Source: Dactylonectria macrodidyma
Taxonomy: Eukaryota > Ascomycota > Sordariomycetes > Hypocreales > Nectriaceae
Length of the DNA: 64,000 nucleotides
Assembly: GCA_020744425.1 (NCBI GenBank)
Contig: JAGMUV010000005.1
Coordinates: 3,162,001 to 3,226,000, forward strand
Direction of reading: 5' to 3'
A model generated the notes under the pieces. That model was not told the origin of the DNA and ran no database searches. It saw nothing but the letters and a program-made list of their open reading frames with translations. The position numbers and the translations under genes are program-made. Shown here piece by piece: positions 23,787 through 35,412 of this stretch. Positions within the stretch are counted from its first letter, which is position 1; the number at the start of each line of letters is the position of its first letter.

Positions 23787-24305
23787 ATGGGCTTCATTGG
23801 CGTATTTTTGTGTGACTTCAGGGAAGCAACGAAGGATTGTTAGAATATTTTGTGGGAGCAATTTTCAATCACGTCGGAATTAATATCGTTTAATGCAGAA
23901 AGCTTTAATACACGGGTCGACCTTAAAAGTTTGTGAAGTCATTGGGCCATTTCTCTCACCACCTTGCTTGACTGCCGTGTTAGAAATGCGACAAATTTTG
24001 GAAAGGTGCTGACAGTGATTTCTAAGAACTGTGAAACTATTCAGGGCAGGTCTGCTGGTATAAATATTATCGGCGTTGAAACCCTATTTTTGTTCCAAAT
24101 TTAACAAATTTATTTAGAAGGAATAATGTCTAAGTATAGTGGTTCTAGTATCTGCAACTGCCTTTATAGCAGGAGCTCCAGTTTATAGTAATGCCACCCG
24201 AGGCCACCCCATCCTTGACCAGTCCCGATAGCCCAGCTCTTTCTTCAATATCATGTTCGTCGTATCTCATCCTAGGGTCTTCTCTCTGCGATGCTTCCCA
24301 CATCC
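23787..24305. other. Spacer between convergent genes, partly AT-rich
   Basis: 3' flanks of the reductase and of the membrane hydrolase gene. The part from about 23990 to 24190 is AT-rich compared with its surroundings. No gene seen. Confidence 0.4.
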
Positions 24306-25924
24306 CTAAAGAGTCGCAGTTCGCGCTACGCTTCCCTCCTTGGGGATTCTCCCATTCCTATAGCGCCAGAGTCGGCTGAGATCTTTGACCTTGACTTTGC
24401 CGGCAAAGGTCTTCTTGGATGGAAGACCGTGGACCTCGACAGGGGTTGATATCTCGCCGGTGCCGAAACCATGCGTGCCCGCCCAGCTTATCTCAAATGC
24501 CTCGCGGGCGTTAGCCATGGCGTCGCCCTCCTCGCCAATCTTAATGACCTCCTCCATGAATTCGTTCTCATCGTCGGCGCCAGCGTAGGACTTGGTCTTT
24601 TCGTCGAACTTCAACGGAAACATGCCGTCGAGATAATGTTGGTTGAACTGATGCCCTCCACCTCCATGGGAGCGGGCGAACAACCTGCCGAGGAAGCGAG
24701 GAAGCTCCCGTGAGCCCATGCGATTCGTTGCAAAGTGAAGAACACCCCACATGGCGACAAAATCGGTGCTGTGAGCATAGTGCTCAATATGGCCAATAGC
24801 CCTGTCCTTGGCGGCCGAGATGGAACGTGTTGAGGAAAAGGATGGAGCCTTTTCCAGAGTGGGAGGGATATGGACCTTGATCCCCTTCTTACTTTCCTGG
24901 GGACTGCTCATGGGAGACTCGCGAGTTGTCTCGGTAGTGATTGTGCTCATGGCGGACCACGGATTTGTCTGAGAGAGGGTCTGGGACGCAATGTGGCGAT
25001 GTGGGTTGTTGAAGTGGTTAGCGGCGTTGCCAAATGTGTAAATCTCAAGCTTCGACAGCAAGTCTTGGGGGAGCTCTTGAAGGAGCCAGTCAAGCACAAG
25101 ACTACCCTCGATTCCTCCTTGGGAGTGGAGAATGAAAATGACCTTTGATTTGCGAGGATCATAGAGAAAGTCCCTGACAATCTTAAAGCAGATGCGGATG
25201 TCTCCAGTCGCATAGCCGAAATTGCGTTGAATCAAGCACTCGATGACATCGAAGATGATGCCAGAGGTTCGATTATGGACTCCTATAATCGGACGGCCAA
25301 AGGTGAGGGCGAGGCGGTTTAGATTGCCCTGCATCCAATGCTCACTGGCGATGTGTTTAGTATGATGCGATGATTGAAGCAACAGGGGGAGAGGGAGAGA
25401 CATGTCACTTACCCGACAGCGACTCCGTTGAGAAAGACCCATTGTTCGTGCGCGTGCTGTGGAAGCGCCTTGGCATACTGCTTGTCCGATTCGTACGTGT
25501 CTCTATTCCCGTTGAGCAGCTTGCATAGCGCCCAGTTCACGACCATGAAGGCAGTGATTCCCAGGATGACCATCCATAGGGGGAAGAGAACGGAAAATAC
25601 GAGACCCACGAGAAACAGGAGCTGCAGGATAACGAGGATGATATGGATGGCGATGCAAAAGATGTTTGGAGCTGTGATGGTCAACTCATTGAACTCTTTT
25701 GGGCCAGGCGTGAAGACGGGCCAGACGATCCATGGCAAAGCCCAGATGTAGACGAAGAAGAAGTAGACGTCCTTAACGAAAAGTCTCCAGGGAAAGTCGG
25801 TGTGAGAATAGTCTATGACGGAGGATTCGCCGACCTGAGAGCGGTAGAACTGAGTGTCAGTGCCCATGATGGCAACCAAGAAGACAAAGAAGCAGAGGAG
25901 AAGGAAACGGTGCGTTGTCGCCAA
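24306..25924 (-). CDS. Membrane-anchored alpha/beta-hydrolase-like protein
   Basis: Exons 25924-25413 and 25344-24306 join through a 68-nt intron (GTAAGT...GCCAG) to give 516 residues. The first exon encodes several hydrophobic segments: about residues 7-20, a WALPWIVWPVF segment near 53-71, and a long hydrophobic block at about 87-128 that could be two spans. The second exon holds a serine-hydrolase-like elbow, FILHSQGG (H244-S245-Q246-G247-G248), with the following strand and helix typical of lipases and DUF676-like proteins. The C-terminal half is soluble, with a Ser/Thr-rich insertion and a WGVLHF...HQFNQHYLD region holding candidate catalytic histidines. Similar membrane proteins are common and uncharacterised in filamentous ascomycetes. 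A lipid esterase role is only inference. Confidence 0.75.
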
Positions 25925-26173
25925 GTGGGTTTCTTCTTATGACATCCGCGAGGAACGAGGGAAGCCGAGCCTGGGAGGAGGCGGCAGCAAGAATAAGATA
26001 AATACGAAATGGCGAAGAATGAGAGAGGACTATCACATGGCATTAATTAGCGGCGACGAGGCTGAAGATGAGGTGAGCAGCTGAGGGGAGGAAAGTTCGA
26101 GGCAAACAAAACAGCGCCTCACATATAAGATAGGCACAGCCACCTGCCGAGTCCCGAAGCGCCCATCAGACGC

Positions 26174-26635
26174 TCAAGCCGGATGCCACCACACAGATGA
26201 GTGAACCCCTGTAAGGAAATTCCACAGGGATAAGAAAACCCTCAATTGTGAGAAAAAATACCCTGTAAGAAACCGCCCAGTGATGTACGAAAAACCCCCC
26301 GGCACAAATACGGCCCTCTGGTAGGTGGCCTCGTGGCCTCGTAGGCAGCGGCGTAGGAAACGAGGGGGCAGTGCTGTAGCGGGCGACGTATGCCAAGGGT
26401 TGGCACATGAATCAATGTTCTGGACAAACGATTCGTCTGGATCAAAGTTGGATGCATCTTTCCTGGTCAGCTGCGGCCTGGGCGTCGAATGAGGGGGTTG
26501 GGCGCCGTTTTTTTTAGTGGCTTGGCTTCGACTATCGCGGCATCTTTCTGGAGTTGCGAAGTTGGGGTTATCACGTTGGAGACGAAAGGGGCGTTTTGGG
26601 GTAGAAGTCGGGGAAGATGGCGGGCGATCTCTCAC
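26174..26635 (-). pseudogene. Possible truncated gene or gene fragment
   Basis: A 153-residue open frame. The first half reads like a disordered nuclear-protein N-terminus (Ser/Pro/Arg-rich, with a FDPDESF motif around residue 67), whereas the second half changes to hydrophobic, low-similarity sequence. I recognise no family. It may be the 5' remnant of a gene whose remainder is lost, an exon of a gene I cannot assemble, or chance. Confidence 0.2.
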
Positions 26636-26757
26636 TCAGCCGCTCCGAGCTAATGGCTTGAAGGTGGTGGAAGTAAGCGGGAAAAAGCAATCATTAGATT
26701 CATTTACTCGGTAGATCTGTGGCGATGGGTTCCTGATCTGACGTGATATCCACATGC

Positions 26758-26781
26758 AAAAAAAAAAAAAAAAAAAAAAAA
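26758..26781. repeat. Poly(A) tract of 24
   Basis: Uninterrupted run of A on the plus strand in non-coding DNA. No reverse-transcriptase or processed-gene sequence is visible beside it, so it is listed as a simple repeat. Confidence 0.9.
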
Positions 26782-27197
26782 GTGCATCTATTCATCCTTG
26801 AAGATCCCGACGTAGCAGTGCCTTATCTATCAAGTTCTCAACAGGAGGGATCTCGAACGATGGACAAAGATGTGCTATTCATCTTTTATCTTACCAGCGT
26901 ATCTCGATTCCCACAAGCCCTGTCGACCGCTAACCAATTCCCTTCTTCAGTGGGCCTGCCAATGTGGCTTCGCCGGGCAGTCCCCTACAGTCAGTAACTA
27001 ATTACCCCACTAATGCCTGCTGCAAGACACGACACAGGGGGCTAGCAATTTGACGATCACTAATGCGTTCTAATAAAGAGAGCATCCAGAAACTTGGGGA
27101 TCTGCATGTCTCACATCAAAAACAAGGACAACTAGCATATCACTAAAATACACAGCCATGTGTATCGTAAATTCTTCCCGCATCGTTCACTCATTCT

Positions 27198-29281
27198 TCA
27201 TTTCATAACCTTGCCGTTTAGCTTGGCCTTCTGAATCTCCACCTTTTGCATCCTCTTCATCTCCTCCATAATCAGCTTTGGTTCGATCCGCCGCTGAATC
27301 GGCTTGGCCAGTCTCAGTTTGGCGAGGAACCCCCAGAACCCGCTGTAAAGGACATAATACAGGTTGAGTGTTCCCAGATGTATCATCGGGATGATGCTCA
27401 AGGGGATATTTCCTGCACAACGTTAGCTTAACTATACTACCACGTCACATGGATTGTCTCACCAAACAGGCCCTCGCGGCGGGAAATCGTCTGCCACAGC
27501 TCCCCGGTCAGCACTTCTCCAGCTCCGTCCCATTTCCAAGGCCCTCTCAGCCTAAACTTGGTATTGAAGGAAGCTCCGGCAGCCCAGATGTACGGCAGTC
27601 TCCAGCCCTTGGGTGTCCCCAAGGACAGCTTGAGAACCTCGGTGAAGCTGGGCGCGCAGTCCATATCCTTGGCGAGCTGGTACGCGTAGCTGTCATGCTC
27701 TACTCCGTAAGATACCCGAGCATCTGGCTTGTGGATGATGCGGTAGTGCCATTCGTCGTCGGGGCTGAGCGGCTTGGGGATGCGATTGATGAGGTTCATG
27801 GCAAACAACATGGATTGCATCTCGGCCAACGGAGGGATGGCCCCGAACCCAGGGCGAATGAAGCCGATGAAGCCGATTGTTGGATCATCAGACTTCCAAA
27901 TCTGTCGAACATCTGCATCAAATGCCTCGGGATACGCTCTGCGTCCGTCGTTATCTGGACTGTTCAAGAACGGAAAGGAGGGTAGGTATCCAGTGGCGAA
28001 GATCAGGACGTCAGGCTTGATCTCCATGGTCTGAATACGCTCGGCCTCAGGTCGTCCCGTGAGAGGGAAGTGAGCCACGCCGTCCTCAGAGATGTGACTG
28101 GGAAACGGTGCTACATCAATGGTGCGAGAAGGCGGAGGGATCTCGGTGTTGAAGAAGAACCGACGAACCCGGGTCCAGAATGGCCAGGTTGTCGGTCGAT
28201 ACGGATACGTCACGTAGTTTTGGATCCGTTGCCAGGCCTTGTTAAAGAATACTGTGCAGCCGAAAAATTAGCATCTGATGGTGAGTGAAGCTAGACTTTG
28301 AGAAACAAGATACTCACGTCGCGAGACATGGAAGCGCTCGCCGTAGACCTGGCCGACGAACTGGTCGACACCGTGAGGCGACCCTCCACAAAGCCAGCAC
28401 CCTGCTGGCAGGGCAACAAAATGGTAGAAATCCCATATCTTCATGCTGTCTCTGACGAGAGGGTGGACATACATGGAGTCGAACAAGGTGATTTGGCTGA
28501 CATCCAGGGGCAGTTGAGGGTAGTCATAGTCCTGGGCGCCAAACAACCACGGAAGGAATTTCTGACCAGGGAGTCTCTTTTCGTACGCATCAGTCAATTT
28601 TTCTTTGAAATGAATGACGCTTGAGACCGAACTCACCTTGGGTGCACCGATCCATCCGTCTCGATGGCAGAGGACCACCCGCTTCGTGTCTCCAGTCACG
28701 GCGAGGTAGCTGAGATCCGCACCCGTCTCGCCGCTCCCAAGGATGAGGACAGTCTTGTCCTTGCCGAACTGCTCACGGGTCTTGAACTCGGACGAGTGTA
28801 GGACGGAGGGCACCTTCTCAATACCTGGGATGTTAGGTATGTGTGGGATAGAATGGACGCCTGAGCACACGGCGATGGCATCACAGTCCCACTCGATGAT
28901 ACCGCCCTCTGGCGTCTGGTATGTGACTACATGGGCTCTATTCTCCCCTCTCCTGACAGACTTGACCGTGGTGCTGAAGTAGATGTGCGGCCACAGCTGA
29001 AAGCGCGAGGCGTAGGCATCGAGATACTCGAGATACCTCTCGGTGGAGAAGAAGTCGGGCTCGTCGTGCGTAGGGCGGAAGTCAGAAAAGGTGGTTAGGA
29101 ACTTGGACGAGACTAGCTCGCCGTCCTCGTACGAGTGGTGGAGAAAAATGCCGCCGATTTTGCTGTAGGATTCGAAGAGCTTGACCTCGAAGGGCTCGAC
29201 GGCGAAGCGTTTTTGGGCCTCGAGGAGCACCTTGAGCTGGACGAGGCCAGAGGGTCCAGCCCCGATGATTGCGACGCGCAT
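27198..29281 (-). CDS. Flavin-containing monooxygenase (FMO / Baeyer-Villiger-like)
   Basis: Exons 29281-28637, 28576-28318, 28251-27463 and 27412-27198 join in frame to 635 residues. It is expected to use FAD and NADPH to oxygenate a nitrogen, sulfur or carbonyl substrate. The FAD-binding GAGPSG is at residues 7-12, the NADPH-binding GSGETG at 182-187, and the ATGY motif at 387-390. The first intron (28636-28577) is 60 nt long and has no stop, so reading through it also gives an open frame; I call it an intron because it has a GTGAGT donor and because fungal relatives continue directly from APK to the LPGQ region. The C-terminal exon is a hydrophobic/charged tail (LNLYYVLYSGFWGF) that may be a membrane anchor. 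Substrate unknown. Confidence 0.88.
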
Positions 29282-30783
29282 GTTAGGTGTTCAACTTTTT
29301 CCGTGAGAGCTTCGGAAAAGAATGAAGAACAATTGATGAGGCAATTGATCACAGGAGATGCCGCGGTTCAAGAGTCGAGAGGGATTCCTCGCAAGCGTTT
29401 CCCCGCCTGCCAGCATTCATCCATCCATCCATCCCATCCCATCCCCTGGCCTTCCGCAAGGCCCAAGACCCAATCCCCCGTCCGTCCCAAATTTCCTCCT
29501 ACCTAGTACCTAAGAGTGCCTCTTCTCGAGCTTCTCGTACCATCTCGACCTCTTGCTATCTCTCTTGAGCCTAGCTCGGGTTATCGGCTCGATCTTTTCC
29601 TTATCCGCGTCTGGCTCTGGGAAGCCTGGAAGCCCGTTAATATCTCCCGGGTGGCTGGGTGGGACTAGCGAACTGCCTAAGCGAGTCGTGAGTTGTCACT
29701 GAGGGCCAGAACGAGTAACAAGCCTGTCGGCTTTCTGCATGAACAGGTCCCGGGACGGCTAGCGTATCCGCTAGAGGTGTGAAGCACTGAAGCCGTTGGG
29801 AGAGGAATGCCGCACAGTTGGAGCCGTCCAGTCACGATGAGCCTGAGGGATGCATCGGCAGATGGACTAATGCCGAGTACCAGGATTGTGGGCTGAAGGT
29901 AAGGTAAGCGACGAAAGTACTCATTCATGCACGAGAACGGCGGTTCCTGTATCCTCTATGGACGAATAGAAATGGCATGGGGATGAGGTAGCAGGGCCTG
30001 AAAAGAGGCCTGAAGCTTGAGCCTTCCTCACAAAAAACCAGATGTGTGGTGTGTTTATTTCCATCACGACGAATTGACCTTTCGAGCCTTTAGCAAATAG
30101 CTGAGGTGTGCATGGTCCATGGTGAAGTAGTTGAGACAATTTCTGTGTCTTATTGTAATGAGACGCTGCGTCAGAGTCCTCAACCGACTGACAACGTTCG
30201 TCAACAGGCCACTCTCAGGTTGATTGTGAAGGGCAGGGGTACGGATAGCCTTGCTACAGTGACGGAGATGTGGTTCTATGGATAAATGATACAATTTTGA
30301 GTCACTTCATGAGCAACTCCATCTTACAGACTTGTTGACAATACGCATAGCGGATATGGCTCTGTATTGTCGTTATTGTTGCGGCACAGCAACGTGGCTG
30401 TCGCTGTCGCTGTCACTGAAGACCCCTGTCACCAGGTACGCTATGATTTCTTTTTCAGCTTGACAGTCTAAAAATAATACTGCATCCTGTGTCTCACATT
30501 ATTTAAAGGTGAAAAGTGATCATTTATCCTTTTAATCATATGTATGTAAGGTTTAGCGTCACTTTGACAAATTGATCACCGCGTTAGGACAACCCAGCCA
30601 GTTTCATTGCCATGTTGTGGAGGCCCAGACAGTCAACACAATTGAGATGGAGCAACAGTGAAGTAATGATTCTGATTAGATCAATGCGATAAGAATCTCA
30701 TTTAGACTATTTATCTCGCTAAAAATGAGTTGGTATCATAATAATTGGTCTTGCTCGGGCGATTACGCCGACGCTCTAAACTT
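29282..30783. other. Intergenic region with no supported gene
   Basis: Promoter of the monooxygenase (with a CATCC microsatellite at about 29419-29446) and, further on, the 3' flank of the sugar transporter. Only short frames of no clear character. AT-rich around 30440-30770. Confidence 0.4.
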
Positions 30784-32517
30784 TTAGTTGTGGACCTCCT
30801 TCTCCGCCGCATACACGGTGCTGACAGCCTCGCCATTAGCCTGAACATCAGTTTTGTACTTCTCGAATTTCCTGGCGGGGACACCCTTCACGAACATCTC
30901 GTCGAGCTCCTCGTATGTTCGGCCGGCCGTCTCGGGTAAGCAGAACCACAGGTACACGAGACTAATGATGGCCAGGCCACCGAAGATGAAGGACAGCTTG
31001 GCACCGAGGTTGGCGTGGTTGGGGTTGAAGAGGTAAGGGAGAACGAAACTCCACATCATGTTGAGGAGGTTCTGGGCGGCAAGACCGATGGCGACGGTCT
31101 TGACACGCAGGCGAGAAGTCGAGACCTCGCAGAGGATCGTGTAGGCGGTGGCACCGATGGTGACGTTGTACCACCAGCAGTAGATCAGGATCATGGCGAC
31201 ACTTCCCTTGATGGCGCCGTCGGTGGCCGCAACGGCGAGTCCGCCAGTGATGAAGAGGATGCAGGTGAGGATAACCAGACCCCAGAATGTCAGGGCGCGA
31301 CGTCCAATGCGGTCAACCAGATACCACGACATGACGTTTCCGATAAGAGAGATGACCTGCTGAATAATTTGAAGCTTGAAGCTCTCGGCGGTGCTATAGC
31401 CAGCAAGCTGCATGTAGTATGTTCCGTAGGAGGCGATGAAGGTGATGCCGCTGAGGGATTGGATGCAGAGGGGAGCGATGGAGATGAGGGTTCGGCGGAG
31501 ATTGGACTTGCGGAAGCACTCGAAGTAGCTGGCTCCCTCGGTCTCTTTCTTAATCTCTTCGAGGGTCTGTTGAATGGCGGCGAGGCGCTTGGCGCCCTCC
31601 TCGCCTTTGCTGCTGAGACGGCCCAGAGAGTTAAGAGCCTTCTCGTGCTTACCCTTGGAAGCCAACCACCATGGCGATCTGTTGAAGTGAATTAGCAAGT
31701 TTGTCGACAATAAGCGAGAGTTGAAGTGACATACTCGGGCATGAAAGGAACGAAAACGGTGGCAACGAAGGCAAATCCATACTGAGCGCAGAATACAGCG
31801 CGGTAGGCCCATCGGGTCTCAAAGGTTCCAGTCTCGTTGACAACAAGAGCAACAATGAGAGGCCCAAAGGTGTAAGCGAGTCCGGTCAAGCAGGTGAGGA
31901 GACCTCGGAGAGGCATGGGAGCAACCTCTCCGATGTAGGAGACGGTGACGGAGGCCAGAGCGCCGACGGAGAATCCGTTGAGGAACTTGCCGCCGAAGAA
32001 GAGCTCATTGGTCGTGGCAACAAACTCCATGGTGATGGCCGCGTAGGCAATGACAAGACAGATGATGATGACGGCGCGGCGACCAAGCCAGTCGGCAATG
32101 GTTCCGCATCCAAGAGCACCGATGACACCGCTAGACAAGGACTAAGAGTTAGCGTCTCTCGACTCCAAAAACACGCAAGACGGAAAATATTGGAAAAACT
32201 TACGAGGCAACGGGGGCTCCCTGAAAGGCGCTCTGCCACTTGGCGTAGAGAACGTAGCTACCATCGACTTCCTCGCCAAAGTCCTCGCGGAACTTGGGGA
32301 TGCTGATGATGTTTCCGGCGGCCTGGTTCTCGAATGAGACGAGTAGGACACACCACACGGCGAAGAGGGACCAGGCGCAGGCGAGGGGGTACTTCTTCAT
32401 CGAGGCAATCTTGCCCAGCTCGTGCTCCTCTTGGTTGGCCAGATGGGCGAGGTCATTGTCGATGGAGTCGTGATGCTCCGCACCGACCTTTTCGGCCGTG
32501 GAAACGGGATCGGTCAT
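30784..32517 (-). CDS. MFS sugar transporter (hexose/pentose/alpha-glucoside permease type)
   Basis: Exons 32517-32204, 32130-31735 and 31678-30784 give 534 residues. It is a proton-coupled sugar porter of the plasma membrane. Signatures of the sugar porter family are present: DWLGRR after TM2, the PESPWWL motif after TM6 (spliced across the second intron), DRIGRR after TM8, and PETAGRTYEELDEMF after TM12. The hydrophilic N-terminus carries Lys/Glu residues possibly used for ubiquitin-dependent turnover. The MFS pattern is closest to maltose/alpha-glucoside permeases and related fungal polyol and pentose transporters, so substrate is open. It is the first gene of the cluster with polyol dehydrogenase and xylose reductase. 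The promoter contains several G-rich CreA/Cre1-like hexamers, which suggests glucose repression but is a motif match only. Confidence 0.92.
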
Positions 32518-33817
32518 GGTTAGATTAGGAGAAAAGGTGAAAAGAGGAGAGCCAAGAGTTGAAGATGATGGCTTGTGAGGCTCGAAGGCTTGAATGGCTT
32601 GGGATATTGGAGTAAAAGTTGGAGAAGTTGGAGCGATTCCCCTTGACTACTTATACAACCCTACCCCAGACCCCAAAAGAGTGATGACAGGCGAATCTGG
32701 GGGGCTCCTCCCCCACACCTTGCTCCTATACGCGTCGTTACATCCCATGATTTGATCATTGACGGTTCCGCGGCGGTGGACCATTGTCCAGTTTTTTTTT
32801 CTGGGGCTCAGGACATGCCATGATTCCGTGGAGAGGGCGTCTAAATGTGCCTATTCAGGCCTCAGGTCTGGGGGGTGCGTGGGTGTGGCCCCCGGTGTAG
32901 TGGCATGGCTCTCGTGTTATTAGTGAATGGTGGTTTTTCCCAGGGGGAGGGGTCCTGAGTCGATGCCGGTGGACCATGAGATGGGTCCCGAGTCACGCTG
33001 AACGGCAGGGATTTTTCCGATGAGGCCGAGGTATGGGCGTTTGGCAATACCGGTAATAGCTCCAAGCTTCTATCCGATCTCTCCCGGGCCTTGAAGGGGG
33101 TAAGCTTCGATCCTGCTTAGGAGGTATACGTGAGGCTGATTCTTGACCCGTCTTGGCAACTATGAGCGTTCCTTGCTTGACGTAATTTAGGGGGATTATT
33201 ATTCACCATTACGGATACTTGGTGCTTTGTCGACGTCAATGCTCTCGGCGGCTTTGGAGGTCGGGTGTTGACACGCAAGGGGGGGGGGGAGAAGAAATAT
33301 ACCACACACCGCAAAGCATTACGATACTTTGTGCCCTTAGTATTAACTTGGCAAATTCAATATAAAATGCTAATTTATATCTACATATAGTTCACTTTAT
33401 GATCCTTTTCAAAAATATTTTATAGCCTAATTTAATCATAATCTAGCTATTATTATTTACTTGTTCTCTAATAGATGTTCTTAATGTGTGCGGTGTTTTC
33501 TTTCCCCAGGAGGACACGGCAGAAACGCAGCAAAGTGGAATGACGTAGGTAGAGGCGGTGCATGAACCGTAGGTAGTCTTAGCTTCCGTGTTTCATGGCT
33601 GCCATGTCTCCTGCTTGGCTTCTTACAGGTCCTGGCTGCTCAACACCACGTGGTGTTGCGAACTGCCATCATGGCAAGACACGTACAATTGTCGGATTTT
33701 AAAAAATTAAATTTCGGATTTCGCCCATGTCTAATCTACCGCTAACCCTGTCTCCAATGCTCTAAATATATGCGTGCGTGTGGTGTATGTCATGATTTTC
33801 TTTTTTCTCTCTTTTCT
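32518..33817. other. Promoter of the sugar transporter and spacer to the dehydrogenase gene
   Basis: The first part (32518-33000) contains repeated GGGG-type blocks including an inverted repeat GGGGGGCTCCTCCCCC near 32699, compatible with carbon-catabolite-repressor binding. The segment 33335-33490 is strongly AT-rich compared with the rest of the window and could be a decayed repeat. No gene is supported. Confidence 0.45.
33335..33490. other. AT-rich island, possibly a decayed repeat
   Basis: A short stretch dominated by A and T in otherwise GC-balanced DNA, such as repeat-induced point mutation leaves. No coding remnants are recognisable. Could also simply be an AT-rich terminator of the downstream gene. 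Confidence 0.3.
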
Positions 33818-35412
33818 TTAGAAAAACGTCGTCTCTGTCTCGTCTACAATCTGCACCTTGATGCAGCCGTTCCGGGGGTCCGACGACAGCGTCAGACCTT
33901 CCAATGCCTTTTCGAGAGGGAAGACGTGTGAAACCAGCTTCTTGACGTCGACGAGCCCTCCCTCGATGCAGGCGATGCCCGCGGGCCATGTGTCCCGGTA
34001 GCGGTTGATGAAGCGGAGATCAATCTGGGGTTGGTTTTGCGGGTTAGCTTTGAGGTGCCTCCGGGGATGCATAAACAAATCGGGCCTTTTACACTCCACG
34101 GGGAAAAGGGGGAGGGGGGGAGATCATCCTTACCTCAGCGAGCGACAAGTGCATGAAGGGCAGGTTGTTCATGATGGACTTGCCAACACCAATGACCATC
34201 AACAGTCCGCCTCTCCGCACCATATAGGCTGCCGAGCACACGCTGCTCTCGATGCCGGTGCACTCGAGAGCCACGCGCGGCTGGACGTACTCGGACTCGC
34301 CAAAAAGCTTCCTCACGGCCTTGCCATTCTCCTCGCTGCTCTTGGTGACGTCGACCTGGTACGTCCGGACAGAGGGCACCATCTCCTTAGCAAAGGCCAG
34401 TCGCGTGGGCTCGACATCGGTGATGACGATCGGGTGCGCGCCCGAGGCTCGAGCGCCGGCGAGGGCGAGGAGGCCGATGGGACCGGCGCCACAAACGACA
34501 ACGGGCGTGCCGATGGTGATGCGCGCCGAGTTGATGCCGTGAAGGGCGACGCTGAGGGGCTCGAGAAGAGCGCCCTCGGCGAAGGAGACGTTGTCGGGAA
34601 GCCTACCGGGAGGCAACTAGTCAGTTTCAAAGGGTTTCAAACAAACCGGAAGTATCGATTAACCACTCACTTGTGAAGCCACTTAGCAGGATGAACCTTG
34701 TATCGCTGCAGGGTGCCGGCGTAGGGGTAGACACCAGAGAACTCGACATCCTCACAGAGGTTATAGCGGCCCTCAAGGCACAGGAAACAGTTGCCGCAAG
34801 GAACACCCGGCTCGATGGCAACTCGGTCACCTAGAGAGCGAGATTGAGTGTGAGTCCACATGCCCTGCCGTGACAAAATGGGGACGAAGAGAACCTACCC
34901 GGTTTCAGATCCTTGACGTTGTCGCCGCATCGTATCACGACTCCAGCAGCCTCATGGCCGATGATGCAGTCACCTTCGAAGACGAGCGATCCAATGCACC
35001 CGGTCTTCCAGAAGTGAACGTCGGAACTAGGTAAGCAATTCAATTAGCACCCCAAAAAAAATTTCCTCAGATCGAGCGAGCCTCATCCCATCGAGTCACA
35101 ACTCAGTGGGAACGCCTAGGGCCGTGCAGTAGGCCGTGGGTTGTTTTTTTGAAGCCAAGGATGCGAGTAATATCATGTCATATTCACAACATACCCGCAA
35201 ATTCCAGTCGCCTTGACGTGCACGAGCACCTCACCGGACTTGGGCGCATAAACGGGCGCATCGACAGCCTTGAGGTTGTGATCGGCCGTGACTTGGAGCG
35301 ACGGATTAGGCAGAGGCGCCTGGAGGAGCTCGTGTGAGGCCGTCTTGGAGGCGCCGTTGAGCTGGCGCTTGAGCTCGTCGACAGAGGGTAGAGACTGTGC
35401 GATAGAACCCAT
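33818..35412 (-). CDS. Zinc polyol dehydrogenase (L-arabinitol/xylitol/sorbitol dehydrogenase family)
   Basis: Five exons (35412-35195, 35026-34899, 34830-34671, 34602-34134, 34024-33818) give 393 residues of the medium-chain dehydrogenase family. Catalytic zinc ligands are C72 (TGICGSD), H97 and E98 (GHEAAG); structural zinc cysteines are C127, C130, C133 and C141. The NAD site is VVVCGAGPIGLL, and the following acidic residue in VITDVE indicates NAD rather than NADP. The SDVHFWKTGCIG stretch resembles fungal L-arabinitol 4-dehydrogenase (SDVHFWHAGCIG), while EPGVPC and NLC are more like xylitol/sorbitol dehydrogenase, so substrate is not fixed. It would oxidise a polyol to a ketose in the cytosol. 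The gene shares a divergent promoter region with the DUF1593 gene. Confidence 0.9.

Larger units (their letters stand above)
25925..27197. other. Intergenic region with a possible gene fragment and a poly(A) tract
   Basis: Separates the upstream flank of the hydrolase gene from the 3' end of the monooxygenase gene. It contains the low-confidence frame at 26174-26635 and the 24-A run at 26758-26781. Nothing else is supported. Confidence 0.4.

Noticed and set aside
26758..26781. Poly(A) run as the tail of a retroposed gene or LINE
   Set aside because: No coding remnant on the plus strand upstream and no clear target-site duplication.
31015..31695. Long open frame (226 codons) on the plus strand
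   Set aside because: It is the antisense shadow of the sugar-transporter gene, with Gly/Asp/Glu-rich composition that results from reading its reverse complement.
34005..34676. 223-codon plus-strand frame
   Set aside because: Antisense to the polyol dehydrogenase, which has intact motifs on the other strand.
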